A program made the position numbers and the translations under genes. Below, in pieces: positions 43,135 to 53,144 of a stretch of 64,000 bases of DNA. Position 1 is the stretch's first letter. Each line of letters opens with the position of its first letter. Under the pieces are notes generated by a model. The model made no database searches. It worked only from the letters and a program-made list of their open reading frames with translations, and was not told where the DNA came from. The stretch is from contig CM077653.1 in assembly GCA_039707465.1 (NCBI GenBank), positions 4,757,184 through 4,821,183 of the forward strand. Reading direction: 5' to 3'. This DNA comes from Rhabdophis nuchalis. Taxonomy: Eukaryota > Chordata > Lepidosauria > Squamata > Natricidae.

Positions 43135-43222
43135 ACCTACCTACCTACCTACCTAACCTACCTACCTACCTACCTACCTACCTACCTACCTACCTACCTA
43201 CCTATCTATCTATCTATCTATC
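43081..43222. repeat. (CTGC)n-(CTAC)n-(CTAT)n stepped microsatellite
   Basis: Three consecutive tetramer blocks, each differing by one base from its neighbour: CTGC to about 43132, CTAC to about 43203, CTAT to 43222. They are flanked by TATATG and ACACAC runs. Confidence 0.95.
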
Positions 43223-43348
43223 CACATATATATACACATACACACACACATATATGTATGTGTATGTGTGCTTATATATATGTATGAATAGAGGTGTCAT
43301 AAAGGGTTCCTAGTTGACCACCCCTGATTTAAGGCATGTGCAGAAATG

Positions 43349-43755
43349 ACCTTTGTAGGAAATTAGCACCCACGTCTCTCCTAGAAAATGAAACGTTTTA
43401 GGAAATATTAAATGGGCAGAATATTTCCCCCTAAAAGGAATGAATAAACTCATCCCCCCCACACCTTTGTCAATGGGTCATTAAGGCCTGAGCCAGAGAA
43501 ACATGTTTTTAGGCAGGAAACAGACTCACTCTTAATATCCCCCACCTTTGTCAATGGGCCATTAAGGTCTGAGCCAGTCAATTCCACATAACAAAGATCT
43601 ACCTCCTTCAGGCAGAGCCATAGTAGGAATTGCACAAAGTCCTTTCATTACATCACCGCCCAGCAAGGCTCAACCAAACTTGGGACTCAAAAGACAGCCT
43701 ACAGAGTTGCCCCTGCGTGGCCCCATTGGAGTCTGACAGCCAATCAGAGTGCATT
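43349..43755 (+). mobile_element. LTR fragment, family 2, plus orientation
   Basis: Collinear with the minus strand of 37462 to about 37230 and then of about 36690-36590. It has two CCATTAAGG(C/T)CTGAGCCAG subrepeats, CACCGCCCAGCAAG and GGAGTCTGACAGCCAATCAG. It lacks the ~500 bp segment present in the other copy. Confidence 0.65.
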
Positions 43756-43935
43756 TCTTGCAACTGTTCTTCATATATTTTCGCCTCCAGTCCACTAATC
43801 CTCTTTGTTGCTCTTCTCTGCACTCTTTCTAGAGTCTCGGCATCTTTTCTACATCATGGCGACCAAAACTGACTGCAGTGTGGCCTTACCAAGGCCTTAT
43901 AAAGTGGTACTAACACTTCAAGTATTGCTACAATT
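43756..43935 (-). mobile_element. CR1 (L3-like) fragment
   Basis: CAACTGTTCTTCATATATTT, TTGCTCTTCTCTGCACTC and ATCATGGCGACCAAAACTG follow the reverse CR1 coding order. Confidence 0.85.
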
Positions 43936-43979
43936 TCCTAAATCCTCTTGCTTCTTTCAGTACAGGTGGTACATGGCTA

Positions 43980-44661
43980 CAGGTAGTCCTCGACATATGG
44001 CAACAGCTAAGCAAGGCGGCTCGTAAGTGAGCCTTGTCAGATATTATGACCTCTTTGACACAGTGGTTAAGTGAATCTGGCTTTCCCATGGACTTTGCTT
44101 GCCAACTGGGAAAGTCACAAATGGTGACCTCTTTACCCTGGGCCACTACAACTCTTGTAAATACACGTGAAGCACCCCAAATTTTGATCCGGTGGCCCCA
44201 AGGATCCATGACGGACAGGTGCGAAGGCCAGCTGGAAGTCACCTTTTTCATCACCATTGCAACTTTAACAGGTCCCGGATGCGGTGGCTCAGTGGTTAAG
44301 ATGCTGAGCTTTTCTGATCAACAGCCACAAGATATAGAAGTTCAGCAGTTCGAATCCCAAGCACCACATAATGGAGTGAGTTCCTGTTACTTGTCTGCCA
44401 ACCTAGCAGTTCAAAAGCACATAAAAAATGCAAGTAGAAAAATAGGAACCACGTTTGGTGGGAAGGGAACAGCGTTTGGTGCGCCTTCGGTGTTTAGTCA
44501 TTCTGGCCACATGACCATGGAGACGTCTTTGGACAACGCTGGCTCTTCGGCTTTGAAATGGAGATGAGCTCTGCTCCCTAGAGTTGGGAACGACTCGCAA
44601 GTATGTGTGAGGGGAGCTTTTAGTTTTTTTAAACCAATGACTGTAAGTTGAGGCCTACCTG
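43980..44661 (+). mobile_element. TA-flanked MITE (AGGTAGTCCTCGAC family) carrying a SINE
   Basis: Inverted termini CAGGTAGTCCTCGAC and GTTGAGGCCTACCTG are each bounded by TA (43978-43979 and 44662-44663). The Sauria-type SINE lies inside near the right end. Without it the MITE is about 325 bp. It is the best-defined copy of its family here. Confidence 0.85.
44276..44630 (+). mobile_element. Sauria-type tRNA SINE nested in a MITE
   Basis: Head GGCTCAGTGGTTAAGATGCT and GTTCGAATCCCAAGC; body CTGCCAACCTAGCAGTTC and CACATGACCATGGAGAC; tail TTGGGAACGACTCGC and GGGGAGCTTTTAG. A 20 bp-scale insertion lies between box A and box B. Confidence 0.88.
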
Positions 44662-44856
44662 TATATGTATATTAAGCTGGCCGAGAAGGTGCAGCCCCAT
44701 CTAACCGCGACGAAGCCACAAATGCTGTCACTTAGAAGAACTTGTGGGTAAACCTCTAGGAAATGAACTGAAATTCAGAAGGCTTCCCAACCGCATTGGT
44801 CTCTCATCCGGCAGGCTGCGAGAGAGTTAAATATTTCTGCAATGTTCAACCAAGCT

Positions 44857-44861
44857 GTCTC

Positions 44862-44935
<74 letters not shown>

Positions 44936-44958
44936 CCTCCCTCCCTCCCTCCCTCCCT

Positions 44959-45024
<66 letters not shown>
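44857..45024. repeat. (CT)n-(CCCT)n-(CT)n compound microsatellite
   Basis: About 165 bp of pure pyrimidine repeat with a central CCCT block (44930-44965). Confidence 0.97.
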
Positions 45025-45027
<3 letters not shown>

Positions 45028-45142
45028 GCTTTTCTCTAACCACCGTGCTGGCTGCCATTCTGTCTCAGGGCAAGGGAGCCTCAGATAGGCAGCGAAACAT
45101 AAATCTGATTGTTTTGCTAAAGGAAGAAAATGCTGGGGAAAT

Positions 45143-45376
45143 GGTTTCCTTCCTTCCTTCCTTCCTTCCTTCCTTCCTTCCTTCCTTCCTTCCTTCCTTC
45201 CTTCCCCTTCCTCTTTCTTTCTTTTTCTCTTTCTTTCTTTCTTTCTTTCTTTCTTTCCTTCCTTCCTTTCCTTCTTTTTCTCTTTCCTTCTTCCCTTCCT
45301 TTCTTTCTTTCTTCCCTTCCTTCCTTCCCTCCTTCTTCCCTTCTTTTCCTTCCTTCCTTCCTTCCCTCCTCCCTCC

Positions 45377-45411
<35 letters not shown>

Positions 45412-45679
45412 TTTCTTACCTTCCTTTCTTTCTCTTTCTTCCCTTTCTTCCTTCCCTCCTTCTTCCCTTCCTTCCTTCCTTTCTTTCTTCCTTCCCTTCC
45501 TTTCTCTTTCTTCCCTTCCTTTTTCCTTCCTTCCTTCCTTCCTTCCTCTTTCTTTTCTTTCTTTTTTCTTTCTTCCCTTCCTTCCTTTCTTTTTCTTTCT
45601 TTCCTTTTTTCCTTCCTTCCTTCCTTCCTTCCCTTCCTTCCTTTCTTTCTCTTTCTTCTTTTCCTTCCTTTCTCTTTCT
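45143..45679. repeat. Polypyrimidine (TTCC/TTTC)n tract
   Basis: About 540 bp of mixed TTCC and TTTC tetramers with longer-range duplications; the open frames over it are compositional. Confidence 0.95.
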
Positions 45680-45740
45680 AGTTAAACTTTGACTGCCTGG
45701 ACTGACTGACTAACTGACTTTCTTTCTTTTTCTTCCTTCC

Positions 45741-45771
<31 letters not shown>

Positions 45772-45860
45772 TTCCTTCATTCGTTCCTTCTTTCCTTCCT
45801 TTCTTCCCTTCCCTTCCTTTCTTCCCTTCTCTTCCTTCCCTTCCTTCCTTTTTTCTTCCA
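45680..45860. repeat. Shared 31 bp seed followed by polypyrimidine
   Basis: AGTTAAACTTTGACTGCCTG and GACTGACTGAC (45680-45710) precede TTTC/CT repeats. The same seed occurs at 54316-54347 before another TTTC array. Confidence 0.85.
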
Positions 45861-46624
45861 GTCCCCCCCACTCCTTCATTGCATGCCTATCACCAGCCTT
45901 CGTCTCCCTCTCTTGCTGCAATCTGCTCTCCGACAGGGCTGCCCTTAAAAATTCCAATTTTTATTCCAGACAGATGTGAACGCTGAAAAGAAAGAGAGAG
46001 AAAAAAAAGAAAGGGGGGTTGTTTAAGAAGCCATTTTGCAGTCGAGATCTGAAGTCGGCGGAGGGGGAAGGAGGGAAGGGGAGGGAGGGAGCAAGCGCCT
46101 GCCTTCCTGGAGACTCTGGCCATGTAATATTAATGCACAGAGAAAATATTTTCGGTGCATGCCTGTATTTATGAGATCCTCTGGGAAGACAACATTCCTC
46201 CAGCCCACAGGAGAGGCTGAACGAATGATCGGGGAGGGGAAATAATAAAAAAATAAAAAATAAAGCTGCTGATAGATAAAGTACAGGAGAAAATCCATTC
46301 TGGCGCTGCGATTTTTTTCTCGGCGAAGGAAGCGGTATTGGTTTCATTTAATTCTTTCTGCCTGTTCGTTTCTTTATTGCAAATGCTTGCCTGGGGAAAT
46401 GTTAGAGAAAGAGAGAGAGAGAGAGAGAGGGAGGGAAGGAGGGAGGGAAGGAGGGAGGGGATGAAAAGGTAGGTTGGGAGTTAACACAGGAAATTAACCC
46501 TGCTGTGGCAGAAAGAGTAAACGCTGAGTAAGTTTGGGATGGAGGTTGTAAATATGCCATTCCCCCTTGGCCTGGAATTATTCATTCCGCTCACCCAACA
46601 CATCACAAAGCCAGTTGCTAATTA
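45861..46624. other. Repeat-poor noncoding block
   Basis: Ordinary-complexity sequence, with a GA/GGAA run at 46405-46460. About 46095-46330 is a candidate conserved noncoding element. No exon is supported. Confidence 0.4.
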
Positions 46625-47045
46625 TAGAATCGTAGAATCATCAGGCTGGAAGGGACCTCGGAGGTCTTCTAGGCCACCTTCCTGGCAAGAGTCCTGAGAC
46701 CATCCAGGACCGATGGCTGTCCAATCGTTTCTTCAAAAAACATCCAGTCCTGGAGCCTCCAAAACTCCTGGAGGCAAGTTGTCCCCGTGATGAATTGTTC
46801 TCGCCGTCAAGAAATTCCTTCTTGATTTCCAGGTTGGGTCCTCGTCTGATGAGCTTCCATCCTTCGTTTTTGTTTTTTTTGTCTTGCCCCCAGGTGCTAT
46901 GGAGAATAAATCAGCATCCTTTTCTCTGTGACAGCCCTTCAAGGATTGAGAGATGGCTATGGGGCCTCTCCTGAGTCTCCTCTTCCTTAGGCTACACATA
47001 CCTAGAGAGCCCTTGGTTGTTCATCATAGCACTTAGCCTCCAGAC
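46625..47045 (-). mobile_element. CR1 LINE 3' end, older subfamily
   Basis: AGAATCATCAGGCTGGAAGG and CTCGGAGGTCTTCTAGG form the reverse tail. The coding part RRNFLTARTIHHGDNLPPG is recognisable with frameshifts. Confidence 0.8.
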
Positions 47046-47155
47046 CTCTTATCAACTTTGCAGAAACCAATATAGTGAATGTTAGCATCATGGGTGATGT
47101 TTTGGAAAGGTGACATGGACCCTTGGGACTGGTGTCTCTGTTCTGTGGACTCTTC

Positions 47156-47895
47156 TTCTTGTTGTTGTTAGTTGCAAAGTTGTGTATGGCCCATCACGAC
47201 CCCATGGACCACGTTCCTCCAGGCCTTCCTGTCCTCTACCATCCTCTGGAGTCCATTTAAGCTCACGCCGGCTGCTTCTGTGACTCCATCCAGCCACCTC
47301 CTTCTCTGCCATCCCTTTCTTCCTTTGCCCTCCATCGTCCCCAGCATGAGGCTCTTCTCCAGGGAGTCCTTCCTTCTCATTAGGTGGCCAAAGTCTTTGA
47401 GTTTCCTCTTCAGGATCTGGCCTTCTAAAGAGTAGTCAGGGTTGATCTCCTCTAGGACTGACCGGTTGGATGGTCTTGCAGTCCAAGGGACTCACAGGAG
47501 TCTTCTTCAGCAACGTAGTTGAAAGGCCTCCAGCCTTCCTTATGGTCCAAATTTCACAGCCATCCATTGCAACTGGGAAAACCAAAGCCTTGACTAGACA
47601 CACCTTTGTTGTCAGGGTGATGTCTCTGCTTTTTAGGATGCTGTCTAGATTTGCCACGGCTTTCCTCCCCAGGAGCAAGCATCTTTTAATTTCTTGGCTG
47701 CAGTCCCCCTCTGAGGTTATCTTGGGGCCCAGGAAAATAAAATCTGTTACTACCTCCATTTCTTCCCCATCTTTTTCCCCAGAAATTGAGAGGGCCAGAG
47801 GTCATGATCTTAGTTTTTTTAATGTTGCGTTTCAAGCCAACTTTTCCACTCTCCTCCTTTACTTTACCTATGGACTCTACTGTCTGGATTAACAA
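47156..47895 (-). mobile_element. BovB (RTE) LINE, 3' end of ORF2
   Basis: The minus strand encodes, over three broken frames, GKVKEESGKVGLKRNIKKT, DFIFLGPKITSEGDCSQEIK, LLGRKAVANLDSILKSRDIT, FPVAMDGCEIWTIRKA and MRRKDSLEKSLMLGTMEGKG. An internal deletion removes the ERMEAFELWCWRR region. The 3' end is GTTGTTGTTAG in the plus strand. It is longer at the 5' side than the copy at 10221. Confidence 0.92.
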
Positions 47896-48360
47896 AAGAA
47901 GAGGGTATTTGTAGCTCCAGGTTCAACTGTGGAGGTCTTGGCCCTCAGAGAACCCCAGGGAATCCAAATCTGCATTAAGTGAGCAAACCAAGGAAAGAAT
48001 GGGCAAGAGAAAAGGCAAATTTCATTCAGCATTTTAAGGACGTACCCATTAGGAATGCTATGTTGGCAATTCAGGATGATATTTTGATGGTCCTTTCAGC
48101 TATAAAGCCAAGCCATCGACTAAAGAGAAGATTTCTGGCCTGCAAAGAGGTTCATTTCAGGGATCCATTGTGGGGTGGTTCTTTGGATCCTCTCATCCAG
48201 GTCCATCATCCAATTCCCCCCCCCCCAAGATTCCCAAACATGTTCTTTCTGCAGGAGACTTCTCCAGTCCAAACCTGGAGATGAAACAGGGACTTCTGCA
48301 TTAAAGAATGATTAGCTCTGCCACAAAGTGAACAAGAAAGAGCGACAAAGTTTATAGGTC
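47896..48360. other. Unassigned noncoding sequence
   Basis: Ordinary-complexity sequence with a C-run near 48219. Confidence 0.4.
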
Positions 48361-48400
48361 AGTTCAGAGGTGGGTTGCTACCAGTTCGCACCAGATTTCT
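48361..48400 (+). mobile_element. hAT MITE left end, truncated
   Basis: CAGAGGTGGGTTGCTACC and AGTTCGCACC are a hAT-family left terminus that runs straight into CR1 sequence. Confidence 0.6.
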
Positions 48401-48665
48401 GGAGGCAAGCTGTTCCACTGGCGAATTGTCTTCATTGTTAAGAAGTTCCTCCTTAATCCCAGGTTGCTTCTCTCCTTGATTTGTTTCCATCCGTTGCTTC
48501 TTGTCCTGCCCTCTAGTGCTTTGGAAAGTTGACTCCCCCTTCTTGATGGCAGCCCTTCAAATACTGGAAGGCTGCTATCATGTCACCCCTAGTCCTTCTT
48601 TTCTCTACGCTGGCCATGCCCAGTTCCTGCAACCTCTTGATGCTTTGCAGAATAATGAAGGGGCT
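48401..48665 (-). mobile_element. CR1 (L3-like) fragment
   Basis: GCAAGCTGTTCCACTGG, AGGTTGCTTCTCTCC, GCTTCTTGTCCTGCCC and CACCCCTAGTCCTTC follow the reverse coding order. A further scrap at 49085-49180 holds the adjoining upstream segment. Confidence 0.82.
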
Positions 48666-48827
48666 CTAAGACTTTGTACATGTCTCTGATTCAGAAGAAT
48701 GGGATGGTAGGTCTATAGAAGAAGGCCAAGTCATCAACATAGTGCCCCAAACTCTTCTCTTTAGTGCTTGTGGGGTTCACTGGTCCATGGGTTGTTTTCT
48801 TTTAATATATGCAAAGGACTTCTGGCC

Positions 48828-49050
48828 CAATGACATCATGCGCACAATGACATCATCCCATCCATCACATCACCAGGTGCATGATGACGTCATCGCACTC
48901 ACCACAAAATGACCAGATGCACGATGACATCAGACTGGCACAACATCACCAGATGCATGATGACACCATTACGTCCATTACAATATTAGGGGCCGTGATG
49001 GCATCCTCACACCCATCACAACCAAACTGGATTCGTGATGATGACCATCA
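48828..49050. repeat. Degenerate ~30-35 bp repeat with TGACGTCA and ATGATGAC cores
   Basis: CACCAGGTGCATGATGACGT, GACCAGATGCACGATGACAT and CACCAGATGCATGATGACAC are successive units. One contains a perfect CRE palindrome TGACGTCA (48885-48892). Confidence 0.75.
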
Positions 49051-49084
49051 TGTGAATGGAGTCATATGTACAAGGATGCCCTGA

Positions 49085-49180
49085 TGTTTCAGTCTCCAGG
49101 TTTTTAATCTTCATAGCTGCTCTTCTCTGCTTTTTTCCCAAAGTCTTGACATCTTTTTTGTAACATGATGACCAAAACAT
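49085..49180 (-). mobile_element. CR1 fragment
   Basis: TCTTCTCTGCTTTTTTCCC and TGATGACCAAAACATG are the reversed CR1 segment upstream of the 48401 fragment, displaced by the repeat between them. Confidence 0.65.
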
Positions 49181-49429
49181 GTCCCTAGTCAAAATATCTA
49201 CAGAGTTCTTGCATCCTGGACGTAAATTGTTTCAACTCCTACCCTCAAAATGATGTTATAGAGCACTGCACACCAAGAGAACTAGACACAAGGACAGTTT
49301 TCCCCCCGAATGATATCACTCGGCTAAACAACTAATTCCCTCACCACTGTCAAGCTATTCACCAAGGCTGCATTACTATTACTATTAGTCTTCTCATCCT
49401 TCCTATCACCCATCTCCTCCCACTTATGA
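49181..49429. other. Unassigned noncoding sequence
   Basis: Ordinary sequence; nothing recognised. Confidence 0.4.
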
Positions 49430-49628
49430 CTGCAGGACTGTAACTTTGTTGCTTGTATCCTTACGATTTATATTGATATTGTTTCCTGATTGCTTATTTG
49501 TACCCTGTGACTATCATTAAGTGTTGTACCTTATGATTCTTGACAAATGGATCTTGTCTTTTTATGTACACTGAGAGCATCTGCACCAAAGAGAAATTCC
49601 TTGTGTGTCCAATCACATTTGGCCAGTA
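49430..49628 (+). mobile_element. Retroelement 3' tail (TTGTGTGTCCAATCAC family)
   Basis: TATCCTTACGATTTATATTG, GTACACTGAGAGCATCTGCA and TTGTGTGTCCAATCACATTT end in a pentamer array. The same tail is at 56225-56690. Clade unknown to me. Confidence 0.6.
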
Positions 49629-49866
49629 AAGAATTCTCTCTTCTCTTCTCTTCTCTTCTCTTCTCTTCTCTTCTCTTCTCTTCTCTTCTCTTCTCTTCTC
49701 TCTTCTCTTCTCTTCTCTTCTCTTCTCTTCTCTTCTCTTTTCTCTTCTCTTCTCTTCTCTTCATTCAATTCCATAAATTCTATTCTATTCTATTCTATTC
49801 TATTCTGTTCTGTTCTGTTCTGTTCTACTCAACCCTACCCTACCTTACCCTATTCTACTCTATTCT
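49629..49866. repeat. (TCTTC)n and (ATTCT/GTTCT)n pentamer arrays
   Basis: About 130 bp of TCTTC/TCTTT pentamers, a short unique gap with AATTCCATAAATT, then TATTC, TGTTC and TACCC-type pentamers. Confidence 0.95.
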
Positions 49867-51306
49867 AGTTTCCTGGCAAATGAATATTTTTGTGCCTAGC
49901 TATATCTCCCATGTGATCTTTTGTGAACAAACAAGCCTTTGCAGCAGCTATTTTACACAACCTCAAAATCCCACTGGCCCCTCAAAAAGGCTGCCTGACT
50001 CTGCCCAGAAAGGTTTCCTCGTCTGTATGATCTGTTGCAAAGATCTAGTAATATATGTCCAGGGGGCGGAAATATCCCTTGGCCAGGGGCCTAGAAAACC
50101 AATACCTACCCAAGCAGCCAGTTCATCTCCTAAAGCCAATAAAAAGGTGATGGCAATGATGGAGGAGAGATTTAACTGCAGCCTTGCAAATGTTTTTCGC
50201 CTGTGCACTTCGGGAATTAATTTGGATTTCTGAGCAGTGACAAGCAATTACCTCTCTCGCGCATTTCAGGAACATTTGGGTCTGGTCCAGCGTCTGAAAA
50301 AAAGCAAAACCTGCCAGTGATTGGCTGAAAAATGTCAGTTCATTTTGTAGCTCGCATTTCGCTCGCTCTGATCCCAACCTCTTTCCCAGGGTGATCCGGA
50401 ATGCGGCGAGATCCTTGGCCAAAAGAGACGGATTTAAAAGGCTGCTTTTATGATTCCTCTTATTAGTAAAACCCGTCATTGATTCTCGGCGTAGGATTCT
50501 CTTCCCCGAGATGGTGTTAAGAATAATATCATGCCATATAATGAAGGGACCCGGTCAGGCGGCGTTCTGCAGCTTAATGAATCCGCCACGAACGAGGAGA
50601 ACAAAAATCAATAGTTTACCATTTCCTCTGGATTATGCATCATAAATTTCCTTAGAGTTGGAGTGGGGGTAGGGAGAGGCAGACAGACGGAATATCTCCG
50701 AAGCTCACAGGCATGGCCAAAATCTTCCTATTCAGCTTGAAAACAGGATGCTCCGGCAACTGAACAGAATTGCACAAAATGCTAAGGACTTTGTGCAAAA
50801 TTGCGTGTGTGTGTGTGTGTTTGCCTATTTCCGTGTGTGTATGGACATTCGTATCCGTGTACCTGCATACATGTATGTACGTTTGGTGTGTACCCCTATA
50901 CACAAACACACTCACACCCAGACTGCAGGCATCTATAGCCTGTGTCTGTCAAGCACAATTCTCGCTTGATGAATGACAAGGTACGATAATAGGGCTCAGG
51001 TTGCCATGGTAACCAGACAGCCAAGCTGTGTGCCTTGAATTTTGTCATCTAAAAATGAAACCAGAAGCTAAAGGCAGGGGTGTGGGGTGGGCGGGGGGGG
51101 GGGGGGAGAGAGAGAGACAGGGAGAGAGAAAGGGAGGGAAAGATGCGAGTAGAGCCAGCAGATTAACTCAGAGGAGCAAAGGAGGACGGACGGCAGAGAC
51201 GGGGGCAGCTAGAAGTAAAGAGAAAACCATAAAGGTGAAGGGGTTAAGAAGGAGACGGAGACCTTCAGCTCAGCAACGGACATCATTGGAATGTAAAAAC
51301 CTTATT
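49867..51306. other. Repeat-poor noncoding block, candidate conserved element
   Basis: Long stretch without recognised transposons, apart from GT (50804-50822) and G (51092-51105) runs. About 50380-50645 has the look of a conserved noncoding element. No exon is supported. Confidence 0.45.
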
Positions 51307-51520
51307 GTGGTTTGTGGGGTCTTTGATGCTTTCTGAGCTTGGCTGTTTTCTTGCAGATGTTTCATGACCCAACGAGGTAACGCCATCAGTACTAGAAGTC
51401 CTTCTACCACTGATATTATTATCTTGTTGGGTCATGAAACATCTGCAGGAAAATAACCGAGGTCAGAAACCACCAAGGAGCCACAGTTCAACCCTGAGCT
51501 ACAAATAATCTCTTCCGTTG
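51307..51520. mobile_element. Penelope-like inverted pair with hammerhead-like cores
   Basis: Minus core at 51352-51390 (CTGATGG, GTTACC stem, GAAAC) and plus core at 51410-51449 (CTGATAT, weak stem, GAAAC). Outer flanks are mirrored: TCTGAGCTTGGCTG on one side, GAAACCACCAAGGAG on the other. Confidence 0.6.
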
Positions 51521-52000
51521 TTATTGCGCTTTTGATAGCAATTGGAATTGGCCAAGTGGTTTTCTGTTGAAACCATCTGAGAACGTCTTGGGTTCCTGCT
51601 CTAGGACAGTAGAATGGTGGGATGGATTTTTAGTGGATCCAGAAGGGAAGCTCTACCCCACTGATCCCCTTGGGACAGCCCACCACAGGAGTTCTGTGCT
51701 CCAGGGAGAATAGAAAGAAGATCCCATTGGCTTAAATTGATGCTTCAGCTCAAGGCTGGCTCAAGGCACATTTCTGTCTGAAGCATTCATTTCGTTGAAT
51801 GAATGAATACCAAGTGGGCTGGCTATGGAATCCATCTTCAACATGGACCATGGAATAAAAAGCAATTGGAATTCCAGATAGGTTGTACATCATTTGCAGT
51901 GCTCTTTTCCAACACCCTGTTGGCTCCCACTTGGCCTCTTGGTACGACAAACCATTGTTGATTTAATTAACAATTAGATCAAACAGCAACAACAAAAAAC
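51521..52000. other. Unassigned noncoding sequence
   Basis: Ordinary sequence; nothing recognised. Confidence 0.4.
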
Positions 52001-52003
52001 TAA

Positions 52004-52052
52004 CGTGCAGCTAACATGAAGCCTTCAGTTTCTTTCTTCAGCACTCCTGATC
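52004..52052 (-). mobile_element. Inverted partial duplicate of an R4-like LINE segment
   Basis: The reverse complement matches 52120-52160 over about 37 bp and encodes the same LKKETEGF(M/I)LAA peptide. The two arms are separated by a TCTTT/TTCC pyrimidine run. Confidence 0.85.
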
Positions 52053-52504
52053 TTCTCTTTCTTCTCTTTCTTCTCTTTCTTCTCTTCCTTCCTTCCTTCC
52101 TTCCTTCCTTCCTTCCTTCAGCAGGAGTGCTAAAGAAAGAAACTGAAGGCTTCATTTTGGCTGCCCAAGACAAGCCTTGCAGACCAAGTCCACGAAAGCA
52201 AAAATTCAACATCTTAGCAACAACAGCAGATGTCGCTTACTCAACAATGAAACAGCGGGTCACCTTATCACAGGCGGATTATCTACAATGCCAAAATTAT
52301 ACATTGGAAGCTTTGCTAGATGTTTGGGTTCAAATGCAGCAAAAATTATCGGGAACCCCAAAATGGACAAAAGTTCTTGAAAATGAGTAAGTCAAGATCC
52401 TGGGGGAATTTTGGATCCAGACAGACATCTGACCTGACATCACTATTGTGGAAAAGAAAAAAGTCTGGTTCACCAGGTGAGGCACAAATTGAAGAGAAAG
52501 AGCT

Positions 52505-52508
<4 letters not shown>

Positions 52509-52536
<28 letters not shown>
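52509..52536. repeat. (AT)n microsatellite
   Basis: About 28 bp TA run at the left edge of the hAT MITE; it may have altered the target duplication. Confidence 0.9.
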
Positions 52537-52539
<3 letters not shown>

Positions 52540-52844
52540 CAGTGGTGGGATACGACTGGTATGCCCTGGTATGGGTGTACCAGTGCCTGCTGGGAGCACC
52601 AGGTAGCGTTCTGGTACGGTGCTCTGGAGGGCCCACCTGCCCACCCTCCCAACCTCTATTTGAGCTGATCGGGGCTTATGCACACGAAGCATGCAGCACT
52701 TGCACGATGCTCCACTGAGCAACAGGAGCATCACGGGTGATACGTATGCATGCGCATACTGCCGCGTGCTGCACACATGCATGTGTTGGACGCCCGGCTC
52801 CGTTGCACCATACCAGTTGCAGTGAGATCCGGAACCCACCACTG
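52540..52844 (+). mobile_element. hAT-type MITE inside the R4-like remnant
   Basis: Termini CAGTGGTGGGATACG and GATCCGGAACCCACCACTG. The 8 bp flanks ATATAGTC and GTGCAGTC match at 5 of 8. It splits the LINE coding remnant. Confidence 0.82.
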
Positions 52845-53144
52845 GTGCAGTCCCAAATCAAACAGAGCACGACTTGAACGCCGTAGGAATCGACAAATTC
52901 TCCATCAGTCAATTGCAGAAGGCAGCTTTACTTGGAACTGCTTCCATCCTGCGGCGATATCTGTAACACCGCCAAACATCCAGATTTGCCTATCCCAGGT
53001 CCTTGGTACGGACTCGATAGGCAGACAAAAATGCCAAACCCAGACTGAACATCTGGCTGACTGTGCGATGACTAATAATAACAATAACAACAGTAACAAC
53101 AACAGCAATTATAATGAGGAGCAGGAAGAGGATGACGATTATTA

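Larger units (their letters stand above)
52120..53110 (+). mobile_element. R4/Dong-like LINE remnant, C-terminal domain, interrupted by a hAT MITE
   Basis: Translated with frameshifts: LKKETEGFILAAQD, then CRLLNNETAGHLITGG (zinc-knuckle-like region), then KVLENE, a stop, VKILGEFWIQTDI and PDITIVEK. After the MITE comes QLQKAALLGTASILRRYL. The order is that of the region before and within a restriction-like endonuclease domain of R4/Dong-type LINEs, from memory. The tail is AATAATAACAATAACAAC-like. It has several stops, so it is a pseudogene. Confidence 0.75.

Noticed and set aside
44796..45692. 298-codon frame resembling a hydrophobic protein
   Set aside because: Translation of CT and TTCC repeats.
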